Source: an uncultured Lachnospiraceae bacterium
GTDB lineage: Bacteria > Bacillota > Clostridia > Lachnospirales > Lachnospiraceae
NCBI GenBank assembly: GCA_944384125.1
Contig: CALWSF010000002.1
Span: 42,773 to 106,772 of the forward strand
Direction: 5' to 3'
DNA length: 64,000 nt
Part shown: positions 26,648-35,447 of the stretch, piece after piece
Numbering within the stretch: the first letter of the stretch is position 1
How the letters are laid out: the number at the start of each line of letters is the position of its first letter
Translations under genes and position numbers: made by a program
The notes under the pieces: model-generated
What the model saw: only the letters and a program-made list of their open reading frames with translations
Database searches by the model: none
Told to the model about the DNA's origin: nothing

Positions 26648-27748
26648 TCATCCCTTTCCGGCTCTTCTGTTCTTTATCCTCTGTGCTTTCTTCTTTTTTC
26701 TGCTGAATTTATCCCGCTCTGTATTTGCTGTATCCTGTCCGCTCTTTTCCCTCCGCGAAAAAGAAGCTCTGCGCTTTTCATTTACCCCGGATGCCGCAGA
26801 CTCGTACTGATCATAGGCTTCTACAATCTTCTGGACAAGAGGATGACGGACAACATCACTGCTCGTAAGGAAGCAGAAACCGATATCGTCAATTTTTTTC
26901 AGCACACGGATTGCCGTATCCAGGCCGGAAGCTGCTCCGGCCGGCAAATCTTTCTGGGACTGGTCTCCCGTAATGATAACCTTAGAGCCAAATCCGATTC
27001 TCGTCAGAAACATTTTCATCTGTGCCGGGGTCGTATTCTGCGCCTCATCCAGGATGATAAAAGCGTTATCAAGAGTCCGGCCGCGCATATAAGCCAACGG
27101 AGCAACCTCAATAAGGCCCTTCTCGGAATTGTGCAGATAACTCTCAGCCCCCATGATCTGATAAAGTGCGTCATACAGCGGGCGCAAATAAGGATCTATC
27201 TTACTCTGGAGATCGCCGGGAAGGAAGCCCAGCTTTTCCCCGGCTTCAATGGCAGGACGCGTCAGGATAATCCGGTTTACCTCCCCGCTTTTGAATGCCT
27301 GTATCGCCATTGACATTGCCAGATATGTTTTTCCTGTTCCGGCAGGACCTATACCGAATACAATCATCTTCTGGCGTATCATATCCACATACTGTTTCTG
27401 CCCCATCGTCTTGGGTTTAACCGGTTTTCCGTTGATTGTACGGCAGATTATATCCTGATCAATTTCAAGAATCTTATCTTCTTTCTCTGTAAAAGAGAGC
27501 GAAAGTGCATAATCTACATTCTGCTCTGTAATAACATTGCCCCTTTTGGACAGTTCAAGGAGATTGTTAAAAACACTCTTTGCCTGACGGACGGCCTGCT
27601 CCGGTCCGATAAGCTTCAGTGCTCCGTCACGTGCAATCATTGTCACATGGAGCGTCCTCTCAATTTTCTTAAGAAAAACATCAAACTGTCCGCAGACATT
27701 CTGCTCATGTTCCATAGGAACATCAATCATTGTTTCAATTATACTCAT
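26648..27748 (-). CDS. PhoH-family ATPase (PhoH/YbeZ-like)
   Basis: PhoH-like proteins are cytosolic ATPases, probable RNA helicase-like partners of YbeY. The 366-residue product has an N-terminal KH-like region, Walker A GPAGTGKT (near 132-139) and Walker B IILDEAQN (near 225-232). A Lys/Arg-rich tail of about 40 residues at the C-terminus could bind RNA. ATG at 27748 with AGGAGAA upstream was chosen; the frame extends to 27778 inside yqfD. It overlaps yqfD by 14 bases. Confidence 0.93.
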   Translation of the reverse strand: MSIIETMIDVPMEHEQNVCGQFDVFLKKIERTLHVTMIARDGALKLIGPEQAVRQAKSVFNNLLELSKRGNVITEQNVDYALSLSFTEKEDKILEIDQDIICRTINGKPVKPKTMGQKQYVDMIRQKMIVFGIGPAGTGKTYLAMSMAIQAFKSGEVNRIILTRPAIEAGEKLGFLPGDLQSKIDPYLRPLYDALYQIMGAESYLHNSEKGLIEVAPLAYMRGRTLDNAFIILDEAQNTTPAQMKMFLTRIGFGSKVIITGDQSQKDLPAGAASGLDTAIRVLKKIDDIGFCFLTSSDVVRHPLVQKIVEAYDQYESAASGVNEKRRASFSRREKSGQDTANTERDKFSRKKKKAQRIKNRRAGKG

Positions 27749-28961
27749 TTTCCAACTGTTCTCCTGTTGTGTTCTCACATGGGGTCGGTGTTTCTATGGA
27801 TTCTTCCGTTTTCATGTATGCCTCAAATCGGCAGACGGATCCATTAACTAATATTTTAACATTATTTTCAATAATTTGTACCCCTTTTTCTATTAATTTT
27901 TCTTCTGTTTCCGTCTGAAAAATGTGCGACAGTTCATTAAGCTCGCTCTGCGTATACCATGCGTCAACGGCTGAAATCTCCCGGGCAGAAATAATTCCAA
28001 TTGAAACCGGAAGGTAAAAATCGGAAAACAGACACAGCTTTCTGTAATTTACTGCTGTCTGCCACTCTGACCCGGCTCCGGCAGGCATAAGCCACACAAA
28101 AGACAGATCCCCGACTGCCGCCGCAATCCCGGCACGTTTTTTTCCGGTAGGGATTTCCATACGATGCCACATGGATATCTCTTTTATCTCTGTGCGCTCT
28201 CTTATTCCCGTTATATCCGCGTCTGCATGTACCAGTCTCTCACTGGTCACGGTTCCCGCATCGTCTGTGACAGGAATTCTTCCGGACACAAGAAGCTGCC
28301 CCTTTTTTACTGTGTCTCCCGGTTTTACAGCCGGAATTCCGCTGCGGACAATCATTGATTTGATAACGGCGTCTGACTCCGCAACTAAATCACACGGAGA
28401 ATCATCTTTCCGGGGAATGCCAAGAAGAACTTCATTTTCTTTGATATGAATATAAAGCCTCGTCCCCTCAAGGCGTGCAGACACCCATGTAATTCCTTCA
28501 TATTTCTCCCGGAGTGCCTCCTCCAGGTTTTCACAGGAGACAGAGGATTTTTTTACTCCACAGTAAATCCCCTGTTCAGCCAGAAAATGTTCCAGTTCAT
28601 TATCCGTATACCGCAGATTTCCTTCATAGGAGATATCCCACACATAAAGAGAAAGAATATACAGAAAAACAAAAAAAAGGACGAGTCCTGCGCCCCACAG
28701 CCCTCTTTTCCGGTTTCTGTACAGAAAAAACGGAAGCCCTTTTTTCTCCGTGATATGAAGCCGCACACCGGCTTTTTTTGCAAAAGGGCGGCATTTAAAA
28801 AAATCTTTTGCTCTCATGTAAAACCGGAATTGTTTGCCGAGACAGACAGCGTTCCAGATTTCCAGCCCTGAAAAAGCGCAGAGATTAAAAAAGCGCTCCG
28901 GATTTAGTCCTGTCATTTCTACAGTGAGATATCCATGATATCTGTGAAAAAGCTCTCTCAT
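27735..28961 (-). CDS. yqfD: Sporulation protein YqfD
   Basis: YqfD is a membrane protein expressed under sigma-E in Bacillus, needed for efficient sporulation. The 408-residue product has an N-terminal cytoplasmic domain, one strong membrane segment (about 88-108, LWGAGLVLFFVFLYIL) and a long outer part beginning DISYEGNLRYTDNEL, the typical family layout. I prefer ATG 28961, because its distance to the first conserved block equals that in B. subtilis YqfD. A GTG at 28976 overlaps the yqfC stop as GTGA and would add five residues. Confidence 0.9.
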   Translation of the reverse strand: MRELFHRYHGYLTVEMTGLNPERFFNLCAFSGLEIWNAVCLGKQFRFYMRAKDFFKCRPFAKKAGVRLHITEKKGLPFFLYRNRKRGLWGAGLVLFFVFLYILSLYVWDISYEGNLRYTDNELEHFLAEQGIYCGVKKSSVSCENLEEALREKYEGITWVSARLEGTRLYIHIKENEVLLGIPRKDDSPCDLVAESDAVIKSMIVRSGIPAVKPGDTVKKGQLLVSGRIPVTDDAGTVTSERLVHADADITGIRERTEIKEISMWHRMEIPTGKKRAGIAAAVGDLSFVWLMPAGAGSEWQTAVNYRKLCLFSDFYLPVSIGIISAREISAVDAWYTQSELNELSHIFQTETEEKLIEKGVQIIENNVKILVNGSVCRFEAYMKTEESIETPTPCENTTGEQLENEYN

Positions 28962-28972
28962 GCTGATTTGCC

Positions 28973-29245
28973 TCACACCAGACTGAACTGAGCGGATTCT
29001 ATCTGACCGGTTACCTTGAGCTGTTCCCGATCGTAGTACTCAATGGAAAGCTCCTTCCCTGTGATGGTAAGCCGTGTGCTTTTACCTGCAATTTTAAGGA
29101 CACCATCCGAAAAAAAGAGAATGCTCCTGTAATTTTCCACCACAGCTGATGTGCTGCCGGTAAAAAACAGAAGCATCTCTCCAAGAAAAACATCCTCCGG
29201 CAGGTTAAGAGCCGAAACAATTGCTTTTTTCTGTTTTCCAGCCAA
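28973..29245 (-). CDS. yqfC: Sporulation protein YqfC
   Basis: A 90-residue YabP/YqfC-family protein, part of the sigma-E regulon in Bacillus. LNLPEDVFLGEMLLFFTGSTSAVVENYRSILFFSD lies between residues 14 and 48 (key residues P, E, N-Y-R). GKELSIEYYDREQLKVTG follows near 63-80. The start is TTG at 29245 with AAGGCGG seven bases before it. A sigma-E-like promoter lies 30 to 60 bases upstream. It overlaps or abuts yqfD. Confidence 0.9.
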   Translation of the reverse strand: MAGKQKKAIVSALNLPEDVFLGEMLLFFTGSTSAVVENYRSILFFSDGVLKIAGKSTRLTITGKELSIEYYDREQLKVTGQIESAQFSLV

Positions 29246-29275
29246 GACCTTACCGCCTTATTCCGTCTTTTTTTC

Positions 29276-29304
29276 AGTATATGAAGCGCAGTGTTCCATT
29301 ATTC
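29276..29304 (-). promoter_or_regulatory. Candidate sigma-E promoter of yqfC-yqfD-phoH-ybeY
   Basis: On the minus strand GAATAAT (29298-29304) matches six of seven bases of the sigma-E -35 consensus KMATATT. A 14-base spacer follows, then CATATACT (29276-29283), seven of eight bases of CATACAMT. It lies 31 bases before the yqfC start codon, in front of known sigma-E-type genes. Confidence 0.7.
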
Positions 29305-29314
29305 ACAGGACTTC

Positions 29315-31168
29315 TCAAATATCAGCAGACTGTCTCTCACAAGTGCGGCCAAGAAGGAAAAGTTCCGCCATCAGAGGAACACAGTATATAATAGGCAGTG
29401 CATAGCGCAGGGATGTGACAGGTCCGAGAAGAAGTGTTCCCCAGTAACCGAGTATCAGTGTCAGAGGAAGCAGTCCGCGGTGTTCTTTCCGGTACCAGAC
29501 TCCTGCCGCTGTTACAAGCATCAGCCAGAACGGGAAAGCCTGATTCAGAAGAATTGACAGGATGGGAATTTGCTGGAAAGCCGGTACCAGACTTATTTCC
29601 CGAAGCCATGATTCCAGAACCGGCAGTCTGCTGTTTCTTGTAATCCCCAGAATATTATAAGGTTCCTCCAGAAAAGCTCCGTCAAACAGAATATAACTGA
29701 TCCAGTACTGGGAGTCACACGGATACCAGTAACCCCAGTTTCCCATAAAAAACGAATCTGCATATGTCTCCGGGCGCCGCAGTCCGATCTTCGCCCAGAC
29801 ACGGAAAAATTCTGCGGGATCTTCACTTAGAACCTCTGTGTGAAAACCGCTTTTTACCGGATCTGCATTTACACGCACATAGTTTTTCAGTGCATCCGGT
29901 TCAATCAGTGTTTCTATATATTTTTTTTCTGAATCTGTCAGATATTCCGGTTCCTCAGTATACACGCGTGCCAGCTGCTGCATGGGTACGCACAGCATTT
30001 CCCGTGCATCGCCTTTTTCCACTCCTGCCGCAGCGGGAATGGGACCCGAGAACAGGTACCAGGCTGCTGTGACAGAAAAGGAAAACAGAATAAACCGGCT
30101 GCCCCATCCGGTCTTTTCCCTGTTTTTTTTACACACCAAAGACCATGCACACAAAAGAAGCACAGCAAAAAAGAGATATACATAAATTCCCTGATTGCGG
30201 AACAGGCACATAAAAAAAATCGTCATGAAAAAAGAGACCATCTGAAAAGGGTTCTTTAAAAATTTCCCGGGGTCAGCAGCAAAGTCACAGGCAAGCTCAA
30301 ACGTAAGGAGAAAAAATCCGCCGAACAGAACATCTTTTGTTGTGACAAAAGAAAATATCGTCAGGTATGGATTTGCCACGAGAAAAAGCCATGACAGCCC
30401 AAGGAGCCATGTGGGTGTCCCCCGCTGCTTCATCCTGGTAAGGATAAAAGAAAAAACAGATGTCATAAAGAGTGACTGGGAAAGTGAATGAATCGCCATT
30501 CCCGCCTGATAGCTTCCAAAAAGATATTCTCCTGCTTTCATACAGACACCCAGATAAAAGGTGTGAAGAAGCGGATGATGGGTGCTTAACGGCATTTCTC
30601 CAAAAAGCTGCAGAAGCTGTACAGACGCATCATAGGAGTATATGCCCGGATATACTGCCAGAAACACCGGCAGATAAACACACCAGGAAAAAGCCATCCA
30701 GATAAGCCACGACCTGAAAAAATGATTTCCTGCATCTTTTTTTCTGACGACGGATGGCAGAAGAAGGAGAAGGCACATCATGCAAGAGAAAAGAAGAGTC
30801 AGAATGAGAAGTGCCGGAAAAATTCCTGACCACGATTCTGCTATATGTGTGTTGAGACTGTATCGAAGTCCAAGAAGGATCATCACAGCCATAAGAAATC
30901 CGGGTACAGTACAGAATACAATACGCCGTTTTGTCTGTTTCTGTTCAAATGCCATTCCGTAAATAAGAGCGAACAGTATTCCTCTTGTTATTAAACCTGA
31001 AGGGGAAGGCTCTCCCCAGACAGACACTGTCAGAAAAAGACGGCTCTCAAGCACAAAGCAGGTAAGAAACGACGCAGCCGCGCCGGTCAGCCATATAAGG
31101 CTCCTTCTTTTTCCGGATATAAAAGACATTCCTTTTTCGCTTTTTAACAATGAGCCGCCTGATTTCAT
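29315..31168 (-). CDS. DUF6020-like polytopic membrane protein (possible GT-C-type glycosyltransferase)
   Basis: A 617-residue membrane protein with about twelve hydrophobic segments and one large extracytoplasmic loop (about residues 385-500). Motifs seen include VYPGIYSYDAS near 178-188, a STHHPLLHTFYLG segment near 202-214 and FVTTKDV near 283. An acidic residue in the first outer loop and the HHP motif are reminiscent of GT-C enzymes and of the DUF6020 family; this is by eye. ATG at 31168 has GAAGGAAT. It follows the rpsU terminator, so it needs its own promoter or read-through. Substrate unknown. Confidence 0.65.
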   Translation of the reverse strand: MKSGGSLLKSEKGMSFISGKRRSLIWLTGAAASFLTCFVLESRLFLTVSVWGEPSPSGLITRGILFALIYGMAFEQKQTKRRIVFCTVPGFLMAVMILLGLRYSLNTHIAESWSGIFPALLILTLLFSCMMCLLLLLPSVVRKKDAGNHFFRSWLIWMAFSWCVYLPVFLAVYPGIYSYDASVQLLQLFGEMPLSTHHPLLHTFYLGVCMKAGEYLFGSYQAGMAIHSLSQSLFMTSVFSFILTRMKQRGTPTWLLGLSWLFLVANPYLTIFSFVTTKDVLFGGFFLLTFELACDFAADPGKFLKNPFQMVSFFMTIFFMCLFRNQGIYVYLFFAVLLLCAWSLVCKKNREKTGWGSRFILFSFSVTAAWYLFSGPIPAAAGVEKGDAREMLCVPMQQLARVYTEEPEYLTDSEKKYIETLIEPDALKNYVRVNADPVKSGFHTEVLSEDPAEFFRVWAKIGLRRPETYADSFFMGNWGYWYPCDSQYWISYILFDGAFLEEPYNILGITRNSRLPVLESWLREISLVPAFQQIPILSILLNQAFPFWLMLVTAAGVWYRKEHRGLLPLTLILGYWGTLLLGPVTSLRYALPIIYCVPLMAELFLLGRTCERQSADI

Positions 31169-31194
31169 GATTCCTTCTTCCTTTCACCCGGCCG

Positions 31195-31230
31195 CAAAAA
31201 AGCCCTGGTTCCTCATATAACCAGGGCTTT
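31195..31230 (-). terminator. Rho-independent terminator of rpsU
   Basis: A perfect 12-base stem, AAAGCCCTGGTT (31199-31210) with AACCAGGGCTTT (31219-31230), and an 8-base loop. On the minus strand it ends in a T-run (A-run 31195-31201 on plus). It begins 10 bases after the rpsU stop. Confidence 0.93.
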
Positions 31231-31239
31231 CGCTTTTAA

Positions 31240-31416
31240 TTAGTTGTATTTACGTTTTCTTGCAGCTTCAGATTTCTTTTTACGACGAACGCTGGGCTTC
31301 TCGTAATGCTCTCTCTTGCGAATCTCCTGCTGAATGCCAGCCTTTGCACAGTTTCTTTTGAATCTGCGTAAAGCGCTGTCCAAACTTTCGTTATCTTTAA
31401 CGATTACATTTGACAT
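31240..31416 (-). CDS. rpsU: 30S ribosomal protein S21
   Basis: A 58-residue, very basic ribosomal protein of the small subunit. The translation starts [20 protein letters not shown] and ends EAARKRKYN, matching S21 with its C-terminal Arg/Lys-rich tail. Start ATG at 31416 has a purine-rich GGAGGGAGGTTAGGTG upstream. It is monocistronic, with its own consensus-like promoter (31498-31525) and a strong terminator (31195-31230). Confidence 0.96.
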   Translation of the reverse strand: MSNVIVKDNESLDSALRRFKRNCAKAGIQQEIRKREHYEKPSVRRKKKSEAARKRKYN

Positions 31417-31497
31417 AGCTCACACCTAACCTCCCTCCAGTTGTGTAATAAGTGCATATTAATACAACTGTGTGGGTATTTTTTTAGCACTAGTAAA

Positions 31498-31525
31498 ATT
31501 ATATCACAAAAAATCGATACGTCAA
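31498..31525 (-). promoter_or_regulatory. Sigma-A promoter of rpsU
   Basis: TTGACG (31520-31525), a 16-base spacer and TATAAT (31498-31503) on the minus strand, about 80 bases before the rpsU start. Both boxes are near consensus. The promoter lies between the alaS stop at 31555 and rpsU. Confidence 0.8.
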
Positions 31526-31554
31526 CACAATTTTTATATTTTCTTAATTTTCCA

Positions 31555-34194
31555 CTAATTAAGCTGCCCGGCGACAACTTCGGGCACTTTTTTCAGTGCT
31601 TCGTCGATTCCTGCAGGATTTTTACCGCCGGCCTGGGCCATGTTGGGCCGTCCGCCGCCGCCACCGCCCACAAGGCCTGCGATGGCTTTGATCAGGTTTC
31701 CTGCATGAGCTCCGCGGGACATGGCGCCTTCGGAAGCAGACGCCATAAGATTAACTTTGCCGGCCTGTTCAGATGCAATTACAACCACACAGTCTCCCAG
31801 CTTTTCTTTAAGCTTGTCGCCAAGTCCTCTCAGTCCGTTCATATCCACATCCTTCACACGTACTGCCAGCACGCTGACGCCCTTGATATCCTGAACCTGA
31901 TTCATCACATCGCCCAGAGAGTCATTGGCAAGACGGCTCTTAAGCTTTTCATTTTCCGCATGGAGAGCCTTGATCTCATCCAGCATGCTCTCGAGCTTTG
32001 TGCTCAGGCCGGACGGAGTTGTTTTTGCAATTCTGGCTGCATCATGAAGCTCTTTTTCCACCTCGCGGTAGTGCTCCATAAGTCCGAAAGAGGTAAGCGC
32101 CTCTATTCTGCGCACTCCGGCTGCAATGCCTGCCTCTGAAAGAATCTTGAAGGCAGTAATTGTTCCGGTATTTGCCACATGCGTACCGCCGCAGAGCTCT
32201 GTGGAGAAGTCTCCCATCTTTACAACGCGGACCGTCTCTCCGTATTTCTCTCCGAAAAGAGCCATTGCTCCCGTTTTTTTCGCATCATCAAGAGACATGA
32301 TCTCTGTCACAACAGGCAGAGATGCCGCAATCTCATCATTTACAATCTTTTCAACCTTCTGAATTTCTTCCGGCGTCATGGCTGAGAAATGAGTAAAGTC
32401 AAAACGGAGACGATCTCTTGTGACAAGAGAACCAGCCTGCTCTACATGAGAGCCGAGAACCATCCGGAGAGCCTTGTGGAGCAGGTGAGTCGCAGAGTGA
32501 TTCCGGGCCGTAAGCTCACGGTTCTCTCTGTCAACCGTCAGAGTTACCTTGTCTCCGGTACGGAACATGCCACGGGTAACAGTTCCCACATGTCCCACTT
32601 TTCCGCCCTGAAGCTTGATAGTATCTTTGACAATGAATTCTGCACCGTCTGCCGTAATTACACCGATATCTGCCTGCTGTCCGCCCATGGTAGCGTAAAA
32701 CGGAGTTTCTTTTACTAAAATCGTACCGTTCTGTCCGTCCGTCAGAGCCTCTACAATCTCGTCCTCCGTTGTGAGAACCGTGATCTCAGATACGTGGCTC
32801 AGCCGATCATAGCCCACAAATTCTGTGGTAACAGCTGCATCGATGGACTGATAAACCGTTACATCCGCTCCCATATAATTGGTTGTCTTGCGCGCTGCAC
32901 GTGCCTGCTCTTTCTGCTTCTTCATTGCAGCAGCAAAACCGTCTTCATCCAGCCCGAGATTTTTCTCCTCCAGAATTTCTCTGGTAAGATCAACAGGGAA
33001 ACCGTAGGTATCGTAAAGTTTAAAGGCATTTTCTCCTGAAAGAATCTTCTCGCCCTTTGACGCCATCTCTTCTTCCATATCCGCAAGGATGGAGAGTCCC
33101 TGATCGATCGTCTTATTAAATTTATCTTCTTCCTCGGAAAGCACCTTGAAAATCATGGCACTCTTTTCTTCCAGCTCCGGATATCCGTCTTTGGAAAGTG
33201 CAATAACCGTCCTGGAAAGTTCGGCAAGGAATTCTCCCTCAATGCCCAGTTTCTTTCCATGGCGGGCTGCACGGCGGAGCAGGCGGCGCAGAACATATCC
33301 GCGTCCCTCATTGGAAGGCATAATTCCGTCTGAAATCATGAATGTACATGATTTGATGTGATCTGCCACGATACGCAGAGACACGTCCGTCTCATGATCC
33401 TGCTGGTAAGCGGTGTGCGCCAGCTCACAGACACGATCCAGCAGTGCTTTATTGGTATCTACTGTAAAAAGGGAGTCCGCATCCTGAACAACGACCGCCA
33501 GACGCTCCAGACCCATACCGGTATCGATGTTTTTATGCTCCAGCTCTGTATAGTTTCCGTGACCGTCGTTATTAAACTGGGTAAATACGTTGTTCCATAC
33601 CTCGATGTAGCGATCGCACTCACAGCCTACCGTGCAGCCGGGTTTGCCGCAGCCATACTTTTCTCCGCGATCATAGTAAATCTCCGAGCAGGGACCGCAG
33701 GGACCCGCGCCATGCTCCCAGAAATTGTCTTCACGGCCAAAACGGAAAATCCGCTCTTTCGGAATGCCGATCTCCTTATTCCAGATTTCAAACGCCTCAT
33801 CGTCATTTTCAAAAACAGAGGGATAGAGACGATCGGGATCAAGACCTACTACCTCTGTCAGAAATTCCCAGGACCAGTGAATTGCCTCTGTTTTAAAATA
33901 ATCACCAAAGGAAAAGTTCCCCAGCATTTCAAAAAATGTTCCATGACGTGCCGTTTTTCCTATATTCTCAATATCGCCGGTACGAATGCACTTCTGACAG
34001 GTACATACTCTCGTCCGCGGCGGGATCTCCTGTCCGGTAAAATATGGCTTCAGCGGTGCCATACCCGAATTAATCAGCAAAAGGCTGTTGTCGTTGTGCG
34101 GAACCAGAGAGAAACTCTTCATGGCCAGATGTCCCTTGCTTTCAAAAAACTCCAGGAACATTCTTCTAAGCTCGTTCACACCGTATTTTTGCAC
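31555..34194 (-). CDS. alaS: Alanyl-tRNA synthetase
   Basis: AlaRS charges tRNA-Ala and edits mischarged Ser/Gly. The class II aminoacylation domain is at the N-terminus (FFESKGH near 15-21; TFFEMLGNFSFGDYF near 84-98). The editing site H-S-A-T-H is near 558-562 with C-G-G-T-H near 659-663, and a C-Ala domain ends in a Gly-rich segment (VGGGGGGRPNMAQAGGK). 879 residues is normal. The start is GTG at 34194 after GGAGGAAGC. The 60-base leader is too short for a T-box. Confidence 0.97.
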   Translation of the reverse strand: MQKYGVNELRRMFLEFFESKGHLAMKSFSLVPHNDNSLLLINSGMAPLKPYFTGQEIPPRTRVCTCQKCIRTGDIENIGKTARHGTFFEMLGNFSFGDYFKTEAIHWSWEFLTEVVGLDPDRLYPSVFENDDEAFEIWNKEIGIPKERIFRFGREDNFWEHGAGPCGPCSEIYYDRGEKYGCGKPGCTVGCECDRYIEVWNNVFTQFNNDGHGNYTELEHKNIDTGMGLERLAVVVQDADSLFTVDTNKALLDRVCELAHTAYQQDHETDVSLRIVADHIKSCTFMISDGIMPSNEGRGYVLRRLLRRAARHGKKLGIEGEFLAELSRTVIALSKDGYPELEEKSAMIFKVLSEEEDKFNKTIDQGLSILADMEEEMASKGEKILSGENAFKLYDTYGFPVDLTREILEEKNLGLDEDGFAAAMKKQKEQARAARKTTNYMGADVTVYQSIDAAVTTEFVGYDRLSHVSEITVLTTEDEIVEALTDGQNGTILVKETPFYATMGGQQADIGVITADGAEFIVKDTIKLQGGKVGHVGTVTRGMFRTGDKVTLTVDRENRELTARNHSATHLLHKALRMVLGSHVEQAGSLVTRDRLRFDFTHFSAMTPEEIQKVEKIVNDEIAASLPVVTEIMSLDDAKKTGAMALFGEKYGETVRVVKMGDFSTELCGGTHVANTGTITAFKILSEAGIAAGVRRIEALTSFGLMEHYREVEKELHDAARIAKTTPSGLSTKLESMLDEIKALHAENEKLKSRLANDSLGDVMNQVQDIKGVSVLAVRVKDVDMNGLRGLGDKLKEKLGDCVVVIASEQAGKVNLMASASEGAMSRGAHAGNLIKAIAGLVGGGGGGRPNMAQAGGKNPAGIDEALKKVPEVVAGQLN

Positions 34195-34252
34195 GTTGCT
34201 TCCTCCTAACAGTTTCTTATATTTTTAGAATAAATTTTTTCTCATTCTTTAT

Positions 34253-34281
34253 ATCCTATCATAGGAAAAACCATTTATCAA
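34253..34281 (-). promoter_or_regulatory. Candidate sigma-A promoter of alaS
   Basis: TTGATA (34276-34281), 17 bases, then TAGGAT (34253-34258) on the minus strand, about 60 bases before the GTG start. No other gene lies in the interval 34195-34358. Confidence 0.6.
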
Positions 34282-34358
34282 GCATTTTCCCGGCTCTGTT
34301 TGCCACATTTTGGTCGCCCTGACTTCCGCAGAATCATATTTCTCTCAGTTTCCCTTCT

Positions 34359-34391
34359 GAAAAAGAAACGGACACTATCCATCCGTTTCTT
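34359..34391 (-). terminator. Terminator overlapping the end of the LprI-like gene
   Basis: AAGAAACGGA (34363-34372) pairs exactly with TCCGTTTCTT (34382-34391). On the minus strand the stem is followed by further T residues. It spans the stop codon at 34375-34377. A second 10-base pairing (GGACACTATC with GATAGTGTCC, 34370-34379 and 34398-34407) overlaps it and is mutually exclusive with it. Confidence 0.75.
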
Positions 34392-35310
34392 CAGGAAGAT
34401 AGTGTCCATACGTATCAAGTATCTCATAAACGCGGCTTCGGGTAGTACCCGCCAGAGACGCTGTGTATTCCAGCCCCTCCATTGAACCGCCTTTATATTT
34501 GGCTGCCGCTTTTCCGGCAGCGGCATCTCTGTTTCGGATCCATTCCCTCTCGGCTTTCTGAAGTTTCTCCGCCTCCTCATCTGTCATACAGCTGATTACC
34601 GCCTTATAAATCCGGTTCAGTTCCGTATCCCACAGACGATATTCATAATCCGCAATATTTTTAAGAGAGTCCGTGCTGGATGCGGCGTCTGACTCCCGCA
34701 TGCTTTTCACAGTAGCGTCAATCTCTTCAAATCTTTTCCGGTACTCCTCCGCAGTCGAAATATCTTCCTCAGAGGCAGCGCCTTTTCCTGCAAGGGGGGA
34801 TACCACTGTTTCTGACGGCACCGCCGAGCGGGCTGACCTGCCCATGGAGGCTGCAGAATCATCCGCAGAAGCCTGTGCCATTTCAGGGTATGCCTCGCCT
34901 TCTTCCAAAGACTCATCAGAAACTGAATTTTCGGAAAAAGTCTCCTCTGCCTGCACCCCGGCCGCCGGTTCTGCCGCTTCAGCCAGGGCAGGGGCCGGGA
35001 TATTCTCTTCTGTGACCGAAGATTCTGTGACCTCATCAGAAGTTTCCGGCAAAGCCTCCGGGGCCGGCGAATCATAGAAAAGAGAAGCTCTCTGCATCTG
35101 CGGATTTATATCCTGCGCAGCCGCATTACCCTGTTCTGTATCCTCCGGCAGTGCCTCTGCCTGTCCCTCATCAAAAATCGCAGATGAAACCAGAGCTGAT
35201 TCATCTGAATTTTCGCTGATATACTGTCGGGTTGCATAAGTGGAAAAAGTGCCCAGAACGATAATCAGGCAAATTGTAATAAAAACTCCTTTATTATTCA
35301 AACTTCTCAA
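34375..35310 (-). CDS. Membrane-anchored protein with C-terminal LprI-like (DUF1311) domain
   Basis: A 311-residue protein with an N-terminal hydrophobic segment (about 7-25) and a long acidic, Ala/Glu/Ser-rich low-complexity stretch (about 35-185). The C-terminal domain (about 190-305) has the DUF1311/LprI pattern: YEYRLWDTELNRIYK, then EAEKLQKAEREWIRNRDA. LprI-type domains in mycobacteria inhibit lysozyme, but the role in Clostridia is unknown. The start appears to be TTG at 35310 with GAGGG upstream. It is followed by its own terminator. Confidence 0.75.
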   Translation of the reverse strand: MRSLNNKGVFITICLIIVLGTFSTYATRQYISENSDESALVSSAIFDEGQAEALPEDTEQGNAAAQDINPQMQRASLFYDSPAPEALPETSDEVTESSVTEENIPAPALAEAAEPAAGVQAEETFSENSVSDESLEEGEAYPEMAQASADDSAASMGRSARSAVPSETVVSPLAGKGAASEEDISTAEEYRKRFEEIDATVKSMRESDAASSTDSLKNIADYEYRLWDTELNRIYKAVISCMTDEEAEKLQKAEREWIRNRDAAAGKAAAKYKGGSMEGLEYTASLAGTTRSRVYEILDTYGHYLPEETDG

Positions 35311-35447
35311 CCATCCCTCGCATTGTTTGATTAAAAGATATCACATTTAAATGCGAAAGAAAATAGAAGTCGCAAAGACGTAATATTATTGTAAGAAAGT
35401 AAGAAAGCTTACATCAGAGCCATTTAAGCATACAGAAAAATCGACTG

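Noticed and set aside
33358-34209. 283-residue plus-strand frame
   Set aside because: Antisense to the N-terminal domain of alaS; no coding features.
34195-34362. T-box riboswitch before alaS
   Set aside because: The predicted leader is only about 60 bases and lacks a T-box sequence or an alanine specifier stem.
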